DNA of 64,000 nucleotides from Silene latifolia (lineage: Eukaryota > Streptophyta > Magnoliopsida > Caryophyllales > Caryophyllaceae): positions 12,092,948-12,156,947 of the forward strand of contig NC_133532.1 of assembly GCF_048544455.1 (NCBI RefSeq), given 5' to 3'. Under the pieces are notes generated by a model that worked only from the letters and a program-made list of their open reading frames with translations, was not told where the DNA came from and searched no databases. Of this stretch, positions 23,700 to 34,575 are shown piece by piece (the first letter of the stretch is position 1; the number at the start of each line of letters is the position of its first letter). A program made the position numbers and the translations under genes.

Positions 23700-25350
23700 A
23701 AAACGTATCATATGAGATATGAAATGGTAGGGTACCATGCTTGTAAGTTTTCACAATAAACAAATGCTCATTTTTCCTTATTATAATCAGGAGTACAACG
23801 GGTTTGTGGCTCGTGAAGCTGTCTTTCTAAAAATACAAGTTTATTTCTAGAAGATAGAGTGGGAGAAATTATTCAAAGAGCCACAAAGAATGTTATGTCA
23901 CAAGAAACTGGTCTTTCTTGGCTACATGAGACGTTTTGTGTAAGACATTATTTCTTCAAAACCTAGGAGGTTAAAGTCATCACTTGTTGAAGATGATGAA
24001 TTAGTGTTACTTTTAGAAAGTTAAAATTACAAAGAAATTGTTTGATTAAAGTTGATTACTTCTGGAAAGTAATGAACATATGACTTACATGAGAGTGTTT
24101 AAGTCACAACTCAATACAAGGCTTAGAGCAATGAAAATCCGAAATAAAAGGCTTGATTAGTGACAAAGGGTTTTGCACTAATGAAGAGAGATTTCAAAGC
24201 TTGAATGGTGGCAAAGTGTTTTGCACTAGTTGAAATGCTTAAGTCTATTTGGATTTTCTTAGGGATTGTGTTTCATTATGATGATATACATATAGCAAGT
24301 GAATCTAAAACCCACTTCTTCAATTAGAAGGAATATATTCAATACATGTCTTGAGTTTTGTAGATTCTTGCAATCCTAAGATAATGTGGAACTTAAGAGA
24401 GAGTCTTAAGTAGGACATCAATGAGTTGGAATCAATGTTTTGATCATGTTATAAAACTTTTCTCGATAAGTGGAGAAGTTGTGTTTATACATGGAGTTTA
24501 GTGGGAGTTACGGAAATTTTAATTAGTCTTATATGTGGATGACATATTGATTATTAGGAATGATTTAAGACTAGGAGTAATATAATACATCTTTAATATC
24601 CAGATTTATGAAGATAAATCTACATGATATTAGTGTCAAATAAGAAGTCTTATGTTGATAAGATTCATGACTAAGTTCAATCAAGTTGAACATATTTGAT
24701 TGATTCCATTTGCTTCCGCTGCCGAATCAATTAAATAGGAAATGATGTATAACACTTCATATACTTTGAGTATGATGAATTGTTTCAAATCGAATTTAAG
24801 TAATAGTTACCAAGTAGCCATATTGATTACCCTTAACTGCTTGCAGAAGCATTAAGGATATAATACAAAGTGTTTTTGATGCAATTTTGTGTAAGGGTGT
24901 TACACAAGTGACAATTGACAATTGAGATTGCGCATGGTTTTCGACAAAACCATAATCAAAACACATTAGGATGGTTAAGATACCATTGTGTCTATGTTAT
25001 TTAAGAAATAGATTTTCTAGAATCGTTCTAGGCAATAAAGAACAATGAGAAATATTTACAACGGAAATTGAGTACACTTGCAATCATGAGATGTGCAAGA
25101 AGGATGCGTCCTGCATTAATCGTGAAAACAGTGGGAACTATTCTAAGGCTAGAGGGCCTATGTCTTGATTGGATCTCGACACGTACTCAGAAAGTTTTGT
25201 AATGCAAATGTATACATTACAAAGGAAAACGAGTATGTAGTAAGGTTGAGTAAGGTTCAAGAAGTTGATAAAACCTACTAACCAAAGCCTTCTTATAGGC
25301 TTAACATGATGAGTCATGTCATTCAATTGGATTGAGATTAATAACTACAT
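23700..25350 (+). pseudogene. Decayed copia pol of element D
   Basis: Only short in-frame islands remain. FVAREAVFL at about 23,805-23,831 is the motif seen after the copia integrase core. LYVDDILII at about 24,530-24,556 is the catalytic YVDD of copia reverse transcriptase. Further RT-like islands follow (for example an IPFASA block near 24,705). Stops and frameshifts separate the islands, so no enzyme can be made. Confidence 0.7.
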
Positions 25351-26066
25351 AAAAGATCAAATTAGATTATAGAATATGAAATAGTAATCAGGTATTGACT
25401 ATTCATATATGATAATCACATTTGTCGTTCGAGTTTTTAAGCTGAAAAACTCCTTTTATACTTTGTTACATCCAAACGGGTTGTAGAGACAACATTGAAC
25501 CCCGTTAAAGTGAACCCGGATTAACATAGTATTCGCCCATAGTCACTTGTATGAGGTGACGTCTCGAAGGAACTCTTTGTCGGGCAGTGACCGCTTATAG
25601 AGTTCAGGCAAATTTATAAAGCCTGGTCGTGACGGGAGCTACTATAGTATTCTAATGAGTCGATTCTTTTGACTAAAGACTGTTCGCATAAGATGGCACA
25701 GTTTCAGATTAGCTTTGATTTATGTTACTACGACCTTCGTAAATGGGGTCAAATGAGCATATTTTGGGTTATGATGGCTGTGGCTAGTCGAAGGGAATAA
25801 GTGCGATAGGAATTGTCCACCCCTTTGTCAGGGTTAAAAAAATATCTCAGGGCCACTCGAGGAGTAATAAACTGGAAATGCGTGGCCACGCTCGGATGGT
25901 ATCTATGGTAGATAACTCCAGTCAATCAGTTATTCTCTAGACCGAGGAAACCACTCTCGATATTATCACTTGCAAGTACGACCCGAAAGACACCTTGCAT
26001 TGAGTGGGAGATAGTAATAGGACAAGAGAATTGGTGACGCACACTTGTCGAGGACAAGTGGGAGAT
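25351..26066 (+). other. 3' untranslated region and polypurine tract of D
   Basis: About 700 bp without an ORF, ending in CAAGTGGGAGAT directly before the 3' LTR. Long 3' untranslated regions of this type are common in some copia lineages. Confidence 0.6.
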
Positions 26067-27378
26067 TGTTGGAGTAAGTGTCCCCGACAATAATGCGATC
26101 ACAATTGTCGATCATATTGATCACATATTTAAATCTCATACCAAGAATACGTAAGGGATGATTCATTTTATAGTCAACTGATCAACATTAATCGGTAACG
26201 ATTGGCTTGCTAGAGTTTGACGTTACTGTCGTGGGACGGTGGGGGTCAGTTGATCCCTTATGGTCACACCTAAAGGATGATGCCCTTATCCGTAAAGTTG
26301 ATTAATTGTTTGACGATACAAGTTAATCAATTCCTTAAAATTGAACAAACTCAATTTGCGAGAGAGAATATTGATATCTTATTATAATGGGATTAAATAA
26401 GATTTATTTTAGTAATAAAATGCTTTGTTAACTAAAATTGTTTATTGTTTGTGAAAAATTAGAGATGAGAATGAATGGTTGATTATAATTACAAGATGTT
26501 GTGAATTATAATTAAATGACCCATTTTATTTTTGTGATCAAGTATTACTAGTCAATTTGTTGTATGTAATTTAATTAATTCATAAAATGATATTTATGTG
26601 ATAAATATGCATTAAATTAATTAATAACATGTATCATACTACATGTGACATATTGTGTGACAAGTGACAAATTGACAAAAATAAAATGGTAGTCCATTTT
26701 ATATATGGACCGAAATATAGGTTGTGGTAGTGGATTGTGGTTGATTTATTTTATGAGATAAAATGCTTGTAATGATGCCTAGTCTAACTAGCCATCATAC
26801 CTACACATTTAGATAAGAACAAAAGTAAAAGGGAAGGACCATATATTGGTCCTCCTAACTCCCCATAACCGTGACCTCCAACCACACTAGGGGTTATTGG
26901 TTTTTGTTCTCAACATTCACTCTCTTTATGCATGTTAAAGATTCACATGCATTCTTCTCTCTATCTTCTTCATCTTTCTCTAAAAACTTGAGAAATTTTG
27001 ATTCAAATTGTTCATAAAAGATTACTAAAACTATTAATGTAATATATGAGTGTTAGTAATCAATTTTAAGGTAAACTACTAAACTAATATCTAGCTAATA
27101 TTATTTAGTGGGGATAAGGGATAATCTTGGGTGCAATCAAGACGAGAATCTCTACTTTGGGATTTTGGAGGATCATCCTTATATTCATGGAAAGCTCAAG
27201 AACTAACAAGAAGGAGATCTTGTTGGTGCCCAATCTGACCGAAAATTTGTTGGTGAGAAAACGATTTTCTCATCTTTTATTATTAAGTTTGCATGCATAA
27301 GATTTAATTAATTTTATGACTAAATTAATTTTGAAACATATATGAATATGTTGTATAATGAGATATAGATTTCTAACA
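26067..27378 (+). repeat. 3' LTR of copia D (1,312 bp)
   Basis: Starts TGTTGGAG right after the purine tract and ends TTTCTAACA before the CTTAT duplication. It is very similar to the 5' LTR. Confidence 0.93.
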
Positions 27379-27383
27379 CTTAT

Positions 27384-27432
27384 ATGCTAGGGAAGGTCTT
27401 AATAAGGCTCCTTGGTATATTGGGGTGTTACA
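27384..27432 (+). repeat. 3' LTR of element C, right remnant
   Basis: The ATGCTAGGGAAGGTC... segment matches the last 49 bp of the 5' LTR of C and ends GTGTTACA. It is followed by the ATAAC duplication. It marks where copia D split the 3' LTR. Confidence 0.9.
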
Positions 27433-27487
27433 ATAACATGTCCTTGAAAAGGTTTGGGAAGGCTTTTGGTTTGACATACATTGATAC
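27433..27487 (+). pseudogene. Athila ORF1-type ORF of element A, part 2
   Basis: Fifty-five bases of the ORF1-type gene survive between elements C and E. The reading continues the frame left at 7,780 (a 'FGLTYID' stretch) and continues again at 33,386 beyond cluster E. The last five bases are the GATAC target site of E. Confidence 0.7.
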
Positions 27488-28956
27488 TGACACGCCTGTC
27501 GCAACCTTATCAAAAATAAACCAACCGGCTCAACTAATATAGTAGAGGTAAGTCGGGTATCGTACTCCACAGGGAGTCTATTATATCTACTAGTTATCCT
27601 AGCCCGTCACGGTAACAATTGGGGTGTTTTGATTTGTTTTCTAACTTCTAAAAGAAATTAAGGCAGAGAGAAAAAGAGCAATAAAGGCAGTAAAGAGAAA
27701 TAAAGGATGTGATCAAATAAAGAGAAGAATGCTAGGAAGTCGGTTCACCATGGTAATTAGTCAATTCTGTCATAATGAGATCAGTCGGTCTGATGTGAGA
27801 AAGGTAAAGGAAAGGTCCTCTCGGCCGCTATCCACCCTAAAATACTACTAACTTAGCTCTCGCCCTCATTAGTGTAGTCTACTGTTTATAACGGGTCTGT
27901 TCATTCCAATCTCTCGATCTAGGTCTAAATTTAACCAGATTAACTAGTTTAGAAGCGTGCACTCAACTAAACGATTACATTTAAATTGTCATGAAATAGT
28001 TCTCACATGTAAACCATCTAATGTAATTACAACATCATTGTTTCACTATCATGCCTCCCCTAATCCTAACATAAAAGGAATTAGCTACTCGTGTTTATGA
28101 TGAAACAAACAACAATAATGGATGAAATAGCAAGAGACATGATATAACGATGATGAAGATGAAATAACATAAACTTAACAATAACAATAATTAAAACAGT
28201 AATCTAGCACAAGAATTAAAGATGCAAAAGAAGATTAAATCGAATTAAGAGAGTAAGAATGATTACAAAGTTTTGGACCCGGCAAAAAGAACGAACGTAA
28301 CGTCGAAACAACAGAAGAAGGAAAGTGTCTGCTAACTGAATGCTTAAGTGTAATTCAGAGTTGATTAAGAGAGTAAAAAATAATTAAATCTAAGTACGTC
28401 TTCTCCTTATATAGGGAAGATATTTGTTAAACATACTTAACAAAATAAATAGCCCTCGCGAAATAAATCTCGCGTAAAATATATAAGTGCTCAATCGAGT
28501 GATTTCAGACTCCTCGATCGAACACTATTCCAGCAGATCCCCTCGATCGAACAGTAAACGCACTCGATCGAGGACCTTCAAAATGCCACCTTTCGATCGA
28601 GTACAGCAGGGACTCGATCGAGCATTGTTGACCACCATATTCACTCGATTGAACAGAAAGGGCTTCGATCGAGAACTTAGCCACTGAACAAGCTTGCTTT
28701 CTTCGTTGGTTAGCTTCCGATACCACTTCACGCTTCCCGAGGCATAGTAATTCCGCTTCAAATCTTCCATCTCCATAAACTCATGCTAAGGGGACTGAAA
28801 AAGGCACGATTCCGCTACTTTTGGGTCCGTTATCACAAATAAGGCAAACCAAATCAAAGTAGCTTATTCAGAGCACTTCGCAATACAAAACTACGAGAAT
28901 TACATGAAAATGCGTGCATAAGAGGCCAAAAAGGACTATGTAAAATGCACGTATCA
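27488..28956 (-). repeat. Left full LTR of E (1,469 bp)
   Basis: In minus orientation it runs from TGATACGTGC to CGTGTCA. The minus-strand purine tract GGTTTGGGGAGATT (28,957-28,970) directly precedes it. It contains a TATATAA site on the minus strand (about 28,407-28,413) and an array of TCGATCGA palindromes (28,489-28,675) upstream of that site. Confidence 0.88.
28489..28675. promoter_or_regulatory. TCGATCGA palindrome array in left LTR of E
   Basis: Eight copies of an ACTCGATCGAGT-like motif lie in about 185 bp, some reduced to CTCGATCGAAC or TTCGATCGAG. In element orientation they sit about 280-470 bp into the LTR and upstream of its TATA-like site. Confidence 0.6.
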
Positions 28957-29440
28957 AATCTCCCCAAACCGAACCTTTACTCATCCTCGAGTAAACTAAA
29001 TGCAAACTAATGGAACGGAATAGAAAACTCAGAGCTAGCTACAAGTTGTCCACTTAAACCGGTTTAATACAAACAAAACTGACTCTTATAGCAAAACAAT
29101 CAAGTGCAAACGAGTTGTATGATGTTTATAAATAAGCTGAACTGTCGACCTTGCAAGACCTTTAAAAATGGACTCTCACGGGTCACTCTTCTCTCGTGAA
29201 GCAAAGGGTAAGCATATGAGTGCAAGAGAGGAAGAAAAATAGTCGCTCACCTAAACTACGACCCACATAGACATGCATCCAGCTAATATGATAGACAATT
29301 CTAACTACCACACATACATTCAAACCAAACAGGGTCCGTCACAGCCGAGGGCTTACATAAGATATGGGAAAGTGAGGCGATGGGAAAAGAAAAGGCAAAA
29401 CATTTTGGAAATGTGAGGCAACCGGGTCATTTTGGAAATT
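28957..29440 (-). other. 3' untranslated piece of E, left copy
   Basis: Starts with the purine tract on the minus strand. No ORF is present. It joins directly to the first 171 bp of an LTR at 29,441, which marks the internal deletion. The right copy (32,726-33,209) has the same junction. Confidence 0.75.
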
Positions 29441-29611
29441 CTAAGGGGACTGAAAAAGGCACGATTCCGCTACTTTCGGGTCTGTTCCTGTAAATAAGGC
29501 AAACCAAACAAAAGTAGCATATTCGAGGCACTTCGCAATACAAAACTACGAGAATTACATGGAAATGCGTACATAAGAGGCCAAAAAGGACTATGTAAAA
29601 TGCACGTATCA
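29441..29611 (-). repeat. Truncated LTR end of E, left copy (171 bp)
   Basis: Matches the first 171 bp (minus orientation) of the full LTR ending at 28,956. It ends at GTATCA next to a GATAC duplication. It is what remains of a 5' LTR after the internal deletion. Confidence 0.85.
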
Positions 29612-29698
29612 GATACGTAAAAAGCGCCCACTGAATTTCATCATTCGAGGGTTTGGGAGGCCATCTCCGGGAAACCCGGGGCTACATCGGGCAAGATG
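29612..29698 (+). repeat. Duplicated 87-bp fragment of element A ORF1
   Basis: Identical in order to 33,381-33,467, which is the true continuation of the element A 3' ORF (a 'VWEAISGKPGATSGK' stretch). Here it is joined at 29,698/29,699 to gag sequence of E. This shows that the duplication included flanking host DNA. Confidence 0.85.
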
Positions 29699-31253
29699 GT
29701 AAATGACCTGGTTTCCTCGAAGCTTGATTAGTAGCCAGTTGAGCTATTTGGGATTAAAGTGACTTAATGGAAGCATCTTTCTATTGGTCACTTTTCTGCA
29801 ATTGGATGGTCAATGATTGCACCATCAATTTTAACTCAGCTATTTCACTTATGCCACTAGAAGAGGCACTTTGTTGCGGCGGTCAGAAAGATGGAGGCTT
29901 TTGAAAGCCTTGTTGTTGAGCTTTTGAGGCGGCACATAGGCTTGTTGATGATGTGGAGGTGTTGGATTTAATACATTTTGACTAGTCCATCTCATGTTAG
30001 GATGGACTCCACCTTGATTATTGTAATATGAGCTTCCTTGCCTAAATTGTGGAAAGGCATAAACCTGCTCCTTCTCAGCTAAACAATCAATGGCAGTATG
30101 ACCATCATTACTACCACATCTCTCACATGAGACGGTTTCTTGTCTAGACAACAAGTGAACCGTCTGTTGATTCCCCGCAACCTGCAACTCAAACTTATCA
30201 AATCTGGCATTCATGGCTTCCAGCTGAGCCAAAAGTGCACTATCAACAGTAGAAACCGATCTAATACCACCTCTAGGATTCTCATATTCAGCACAATGGG
30301 TTGCCATCTCCTCAATAATTCCCCAACCTTTATCATCGTCAATGTTCTTCTGGAACCGACCGTTGGCTGCATCGTCCAAAATAGCACGGTGGTCATCATT
30401 CAACCCATTGTAGAATTGGTTGCACAAAAACCACTGGTTGAATCCGTGATGAGGGACGGACCGGACCAGTTTCTTAAACCGACCCCACGCTTCGTATAAA
30501 TTCTCATCTAGAGTTTGTTTAAAACTCATAATCTTCCCTCTGAATGCATTGGTTCTTTGTGGAGGAACGTATCTTTTGTAGAAAGCGAGAGCCAAGGTCT
30601 CCCAATTGGTAATTCCAGCTGCAACTCTATCCAAATCAGTAAGCCACTCTTGGGCTCCATCAGTCAGAGAAAAAGGAAAAAGGACTTCCTTTATCTTATC
30701 TTGGGTCACTCCCTTAGTAGCGGGAATGGTAGAACAGTAATCTGTAAAGACCTCCATGTGCTTTCGCAGATCCTCACCGGCTACTCCACGATTAAGATTC
30801 CTCTCAACTAGATTGATGTAAGACGGCCGAATATCAAATGTATTCCAATCTTTCGTTGCAAGATTGAAACCCTTGGGAATGGAAGCAGCTGTTGGCTCAG
30901 AATGACTCACAATATTAGGCATCTTCACAGATTTGGATAAAGCAGCAGAAATAGAAGTGTCTTCCTCTAAAGAGTGATCTTCTGCAAATGTAAATTGTTC
31001 AAGAACAGGTTCAAGAGTACTCAAGGCTTCCTCTTGACGATTCTTTCTCAATAAGTTCTGTCTACGGCGAAAAGTGCGCTCCGGTTCATGATCAGCTGGT
31101 ACTAATTCTGACCTGTTAGACCTGAGCATAAACAAAACTAGAGAAAATAAATAAGAACTGTCTCATGGAATTAGAAATCCCTTGAGACTAAGACAGACCG
31201 AAAATAAAACAAGTAAATAGGCTAATTGCCTCCCCGGCAACGGCGCCAAAATT
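29699..31253 (-). pseudogene. Partial gag and leader of cluster E
   Basis: The capsid/nucleocapsid precursor of an Athila/Tat-type element. The frame 31,135-29,849 (428 codons) has an Arg-rich start, then a Retrotrans_gag-type domain ('AQEWL', 'WETLALAFYKRY', 'FYNGL'), a zinc knuckle C-x2-C-x5-H-x4-C (CERCGSNDGHTAIDC) and a Gln/Pro/Asn-rich tail. Decayed Gag linker reading continues to about 29,699, where it joins a fragment of element A. No protease or RT follows. The leader 31,136-31,253 ends in the primer site next to the right LTR. Confidence 0.88.
31231..31248 (-). other. Primer-binding site of E (tRNA-Asp type)
   Basis: On the minus strand this reads TGGCGCCGTTGCCGGGGA, complementary to the 3' end of plant tRNA-Asp. 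It lies 5 bp after the end of the right LTR in element orientation. This primer is typical of Athila/Tat-lineage elements and fixes the orientation of E. Confidence 0.9.
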
Positions 31254-32725
31254 TGACACGGCTGTCGCAACCCTATCAAAAATAAACCAACCGGCTCAAC
31301 TAATATAGTAGAGGTTAGTCGAGTATCGTACTCTACAGGGAGGCTATTATATCTACTTGTTATCCTAGTCTGTCACGGTAAAAAATTGGGGTGTTTTGAT
31401 TTGTTTTCTAACTTCTAAAAGAGATTAAGGCAGAGAGAAAAAGACCAATAAAGGCAGTAAAGAGAAATAAAGGATGTGATCAAATAAAGAGAAGACTGCT
31501 AGGAAGTCGGTTCGCCATGGTAATTAGCCAATTCTGTCATAATGAGATCAGTCGGTCTGATGTGAGAAGGGTACAAGAAAGGTTCTCTCGGTCCGCTATC
31601 CACCCTAAAATACTACTAACTTAGCTCTCGCCCTCATTAGTGTAGTCTACTATTCATAACAGGTCTGTTCATTCCAATCTCTCAATCTAGGTCTGAATTT
31701 AACCGGAATAACTAGTTTAGAAACGTGCACTCAACTAAACAATTAAAATTAAATTGTCATGAAACAGTTCTCACATGTAAAGCATCTAATCTAATTACAA
31801 CATCATTGTTTCACTAGCATGGCTCCCCTAATCCTAACATAAAAGGAATTAGCTACTCATGTTTATGATGAAACAAACAACAATAATGGATGAAATATCA
31901 AGAGACATGATATAATGATGATGAAGATGAAATAACATAAACTTAAAAATAACAATAATTAAAACAGTAATCTAGAACAAGGATTAAAGATGCAAAAGAA
32001 GATTAAATCGAATTAAGAGAGTAAGAATGATTACAAAGTTTTGAACCCGGCAAAAAGAACGAAAGTAACGTCGAAGCAACAGAAGAAGGAAAGTGTCTGC
32101 TAACTGAATGCTTAAGAGTAATTCAAATTTGATTAAGAGAGTAAAAGATAATTAAACCTAATTACGTCTTCTACTTATATAGGGAAGATATTTATTAAAC
32201 ATACTTAACAAAATAAATAGCCCTCGCGGAATAAAATCTCGCGTAAAATAGCAAAGTGCTCGATCGAGTGATTTGAGACTCCTCGATCGAACACTATTCC
32301 AGCAGATTCCCTCGATCGAATAGTAAACGTACTCGATCGAGGACCTTCAAAATGCCACCTTTCGATCGAGTACAGCAGGGACTCGATCGAGCATTGTTGA
32401 CCACCATATTCACTCGATCAAACAGAAAAGGCTTCGATCGAGTACTTAGCCACAGAACCAGCTTGCTTTCTTAGTTGGTTAGCTTCCGATACCACTTCAC
32501 GCTTCCCGAGGCATAGTAATTCCGCTTCAAATTTTCCATCTCCATAAACTCATGCTAAGGGGACTGAAAAAGGCACGATTCCGCTACTTTTGGGTCCGTT
32601 CCTACAAATAAGGCAAACCAAATCAAAGTAGCCTATTCAGAGCACTTCGCAATACAAAACTACGAGAATTACATGGAAATGCGTGCATAAGAGGCCAAAA
32701 AGGACTATGTAAAATGCACGTATCA
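31254..32725 (-). repeat. Right full LTR of E (1,472 bp)
   Basis: Collinear with 27,488-28,956, with scattered single-base differences. It serves as the 5' LTR for the gag fragment to its left and, in element orientation, is itself preceded by a purine tract (32,726-32,739). It therefore stands in both a 5' and a 3' LTR position. Confidence 0.88.
32258..32446. promoter_or_regulatory. TCGATCGA palindrome array in right LTR of E
   Basis: Eight copies as in the left LTR, several better preserved (GCTCGATCGAGTG, TTCGATCGAGTAC). Both halves of the palindrome vary independently between the two LTRs. Confidence 0.6.
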
Positions 32726-33380
32726 AATCTCCCCAAACCGAACCTTTACTCGTCGTCGAGTAAACTAAATGCAAACTAATGGAACGGAATAGAATACTCA
32801 AGGCTAGCCACAAGTTTTCCACTTAAACCGGTTTAATTCATACAAAACTGACTCTTATAGCAAAACAATCAAGTGCAAATGAGTTGTATGATGTTTATAA
32901 ATAAGCTGAACTGTCGACCTTGCAAGACCTTTAAAAATGGAATCTCACGGGTCACTCTTCTCTCGTGAAGCAAAGGGTAAGCATATGAGTGCAAGAGACG
33001 AATAAAAATAGTCGCTCACCTAAACTACGACCCACATAGACATGCATCCAGCTAATATGATAGACAATTCTAACTACCACACATACATTCAAACTAAACA
33101 AGGTCCGTCAGAGCCGAGGGCTTACATAAGATATGGGAAAGTGAGGCGATGGGAAAAGAAAAGGCAAAACATTTTGGAAATGTGAGGCAACCGGGTCATT
33201 TTGGAAATTCTAAGGGGACTGAAAAAGGCACGATTCCGCTACTTTCGGGTCCGTTCCTGTAAATAAGGCAAACCAAACAAAAGTAGCCTATTCGAGGCAC
33301 TTCGCAATACAAAACTACGAGAATTACATGGAAATGCATACATAAGAGGCCAAAAAGGACTATGTAAAATGCATGTATCA
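32726..33380 (-). repeat. 3' untranslated piece and truncated LTR of E, right copy
   Basis: Purine tract at 32,726-32,739, non-coding to 33,209, then the 171-bp LTR end (33,210-33,380) and GATAC. The deletion junction is the same as in the left copy, so the deletion came before the duplication. Confidence 0.82.
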
Positions 33381-33385
33381 GATAC

Positions 33386-34575
33386 GTAAAAAGCGCCCAC
33401 TGAATTTCATCATTCGAGGGTTTGGGAGGCCATCTCCGGGAAACCCGAGGCTACATCGGGCAAGATGAATGCCAATTCCATCCATTTCCCCGCTATTTGA
33501 GTTTGGCATCAATTTATGGGTTGGACAATTTTGTCAAGGAGTGAACCGTGGACCGTTAGGACGGATGAACTTAATATCCTTGGCTCTTATCTTTTTCAAA
33601 AAGCCAAGCCATTTAAAATAACATTTCCCATCATTTTGTGCTTCACCTTCAGAAATTGGCAAATTTTTCGGACCAAAATGTGGGAATATTTGTGGGTGGC
33701 ATGATCACACAATTAGCTAAGGATTTGGAGGATTCGATGAATCTTTATACAACCTCGTTCAAGAACCAAATCTCCTCTCAAAGTTTTACATGACACACGC
33801 CTTGGATTGTTTTAAGCTAAACTCGGCCGATAATCGTGAGTATTGGCAAATTGATGAAAAGCATTCCATTGTCCTCCCGAATACAACCCTTACAAAAATC
33901 AAGCAAATCAAAGCAAGTTATCTCCTTCGGGTCCGGGCGCGCGACCATACCCAAGGATCATATCAAACGTTTTCCGGGCGAGAGCGCCATGGACCACCTC
34001 CGGAGTCCTAACCATCCACTTCCACCAGCATACCACAACAATTTAAAATTTCATCAATGCCTTCAACATCCCAACAACCTAACTACCAATAATACCCTCC
34101 CCTTGACCCGACTTTGGTGGGTTACTTTGACAACTTGAACTTGGGATTGGGTGAATTGAAAAGTGAAATGAACACAAGGTTTGACGGGGTGAACCAAAGG
34201 CTTGATCATCTTTAATAGAACCAAGGGTTAAGTAGCTTCCCGGTGTATGACGACTATGCCTGCCGTGGGTATGTCAATCCCGACGGGCCGCGTCCGGATT
34301 TCTATTCGTGGCCTCCCGAAGGGTACACCGGACCTACCATCCATGGAGGGATACACATGAAATTAGATTACTTTAGCAATCTGGCCTTCCATACTCCAGT
34401 GGTTCACCAAGAGAGTGGTGCGTGGTATAGTGGCGTTATACCTACGTTTCACGGTGATGCGGGGGCATCGGGATCCGGAGGAGGATGGGGTATGAGTACC
34501 GATGATGATGTTATTCGTGATGAGGGCAATGATGATTTCAATATTGAAGATGAGATAGATTTTGATAGATGAGTT
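33386..34575 (+). pseudogene. Athila ORF1-type ORF of element A, part 3 and C-terminus
   Basis: Continuation of the 3' ORF in the same frame as at 27,433-27,487. It gives 'VWEAISGKPGATSGK', then 'EPWTVRTDEL' and 'MWEYLWVA', with in-frame stops (for example at about 33,500 and 33,702). Later frames cover 33,790-34,011 and 34,243-34,572. The last has a Gly/Ser-rich stretch and an acidic tail ending EDEIDFDR. The acidic, Gly-rich C-terminus parallels that of the ORF1-like gene in element C. No signal peptide or clear membrane helix supports an envelope role. Confidence 0.65.

Larger units (their letters stand above)
17340..27378 (+). mobile_element. Ty1/copia retrotransposon D (10,039 bp), TSD CTTAT
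   Basis: The LTRs begin TGTTGGAG and end TTTCTAACA, with perfect 5-bp duplications CTTAT at 17,335-17,339 and 27,379-27,383. It lies in the 3' LTR of element C. After the 5' LTR comes GCGGTATCTAGAGCC, a slightly decayed initiator-Met primer site. Before the 3' LTR comes the copia-type purine tract CAAGTGGGAGAT. The interior holds a 1,405-bp tandem duplication, a long leader and a heavily decayed pol. Confidence 0.93.
7781..27432 (+). mobile_element. LTR retrotransposon C, chimeric and non-autonomous, TSD ATAAC
   Basis: The LTRs begin TGTAATACCC and end GGGTGTTACA. Flanking duplications ATAAC lie at 7,776-7,780 and 27,433-27,437. The 5' LTR is followed after 3 bp by TGGTATCA, an initiator-Met-tRNA type primer site, and the 3' LTR is preceded by a G-rich polypurine tract. 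These termini resemble chromoviral (Tekay/Del-like) Ty3/gypsy elements. Without nested elements I and D the element is about 7.6 kb. Its interior shows no gag, protease, RT or integrase, only one Athila-ORF1-like gene, so it would have to be mobilised in trans. Confidence 0.85.
27488..33380 (-). mobile_element. Rearranged minus-strand Athila/Tat-type gypsy cluster E, TSD GATAC
   Basis: Two collinear blocks (27,488-29,611 and 31,254-33,380) each hold a full LTR, a purine tract, a 3' untranslated piece and the first 171 bp of another LTR. Between them lie 87 bp of element A, a partial gag and a tRNA-Asp-type primer site. GATAC stands at 27,483-27,487, 29,612-29,616 and 33,381-33,385. The simplest reading is an insertion reduced by a deletion that joined the 5' LTR to the 3' region, followed by a tandem duplication that also brought in gag from an intact copy. 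Confidence 0.8.

Noticed and set aside
33386..34575. Retroviral-type envelope gene
   Set aside because: The position fits an envelope-like ORF, but no signal peptide, fusion peptide or clear transmembrane helix is visible. I therefore call it only Athila ORF1-type.
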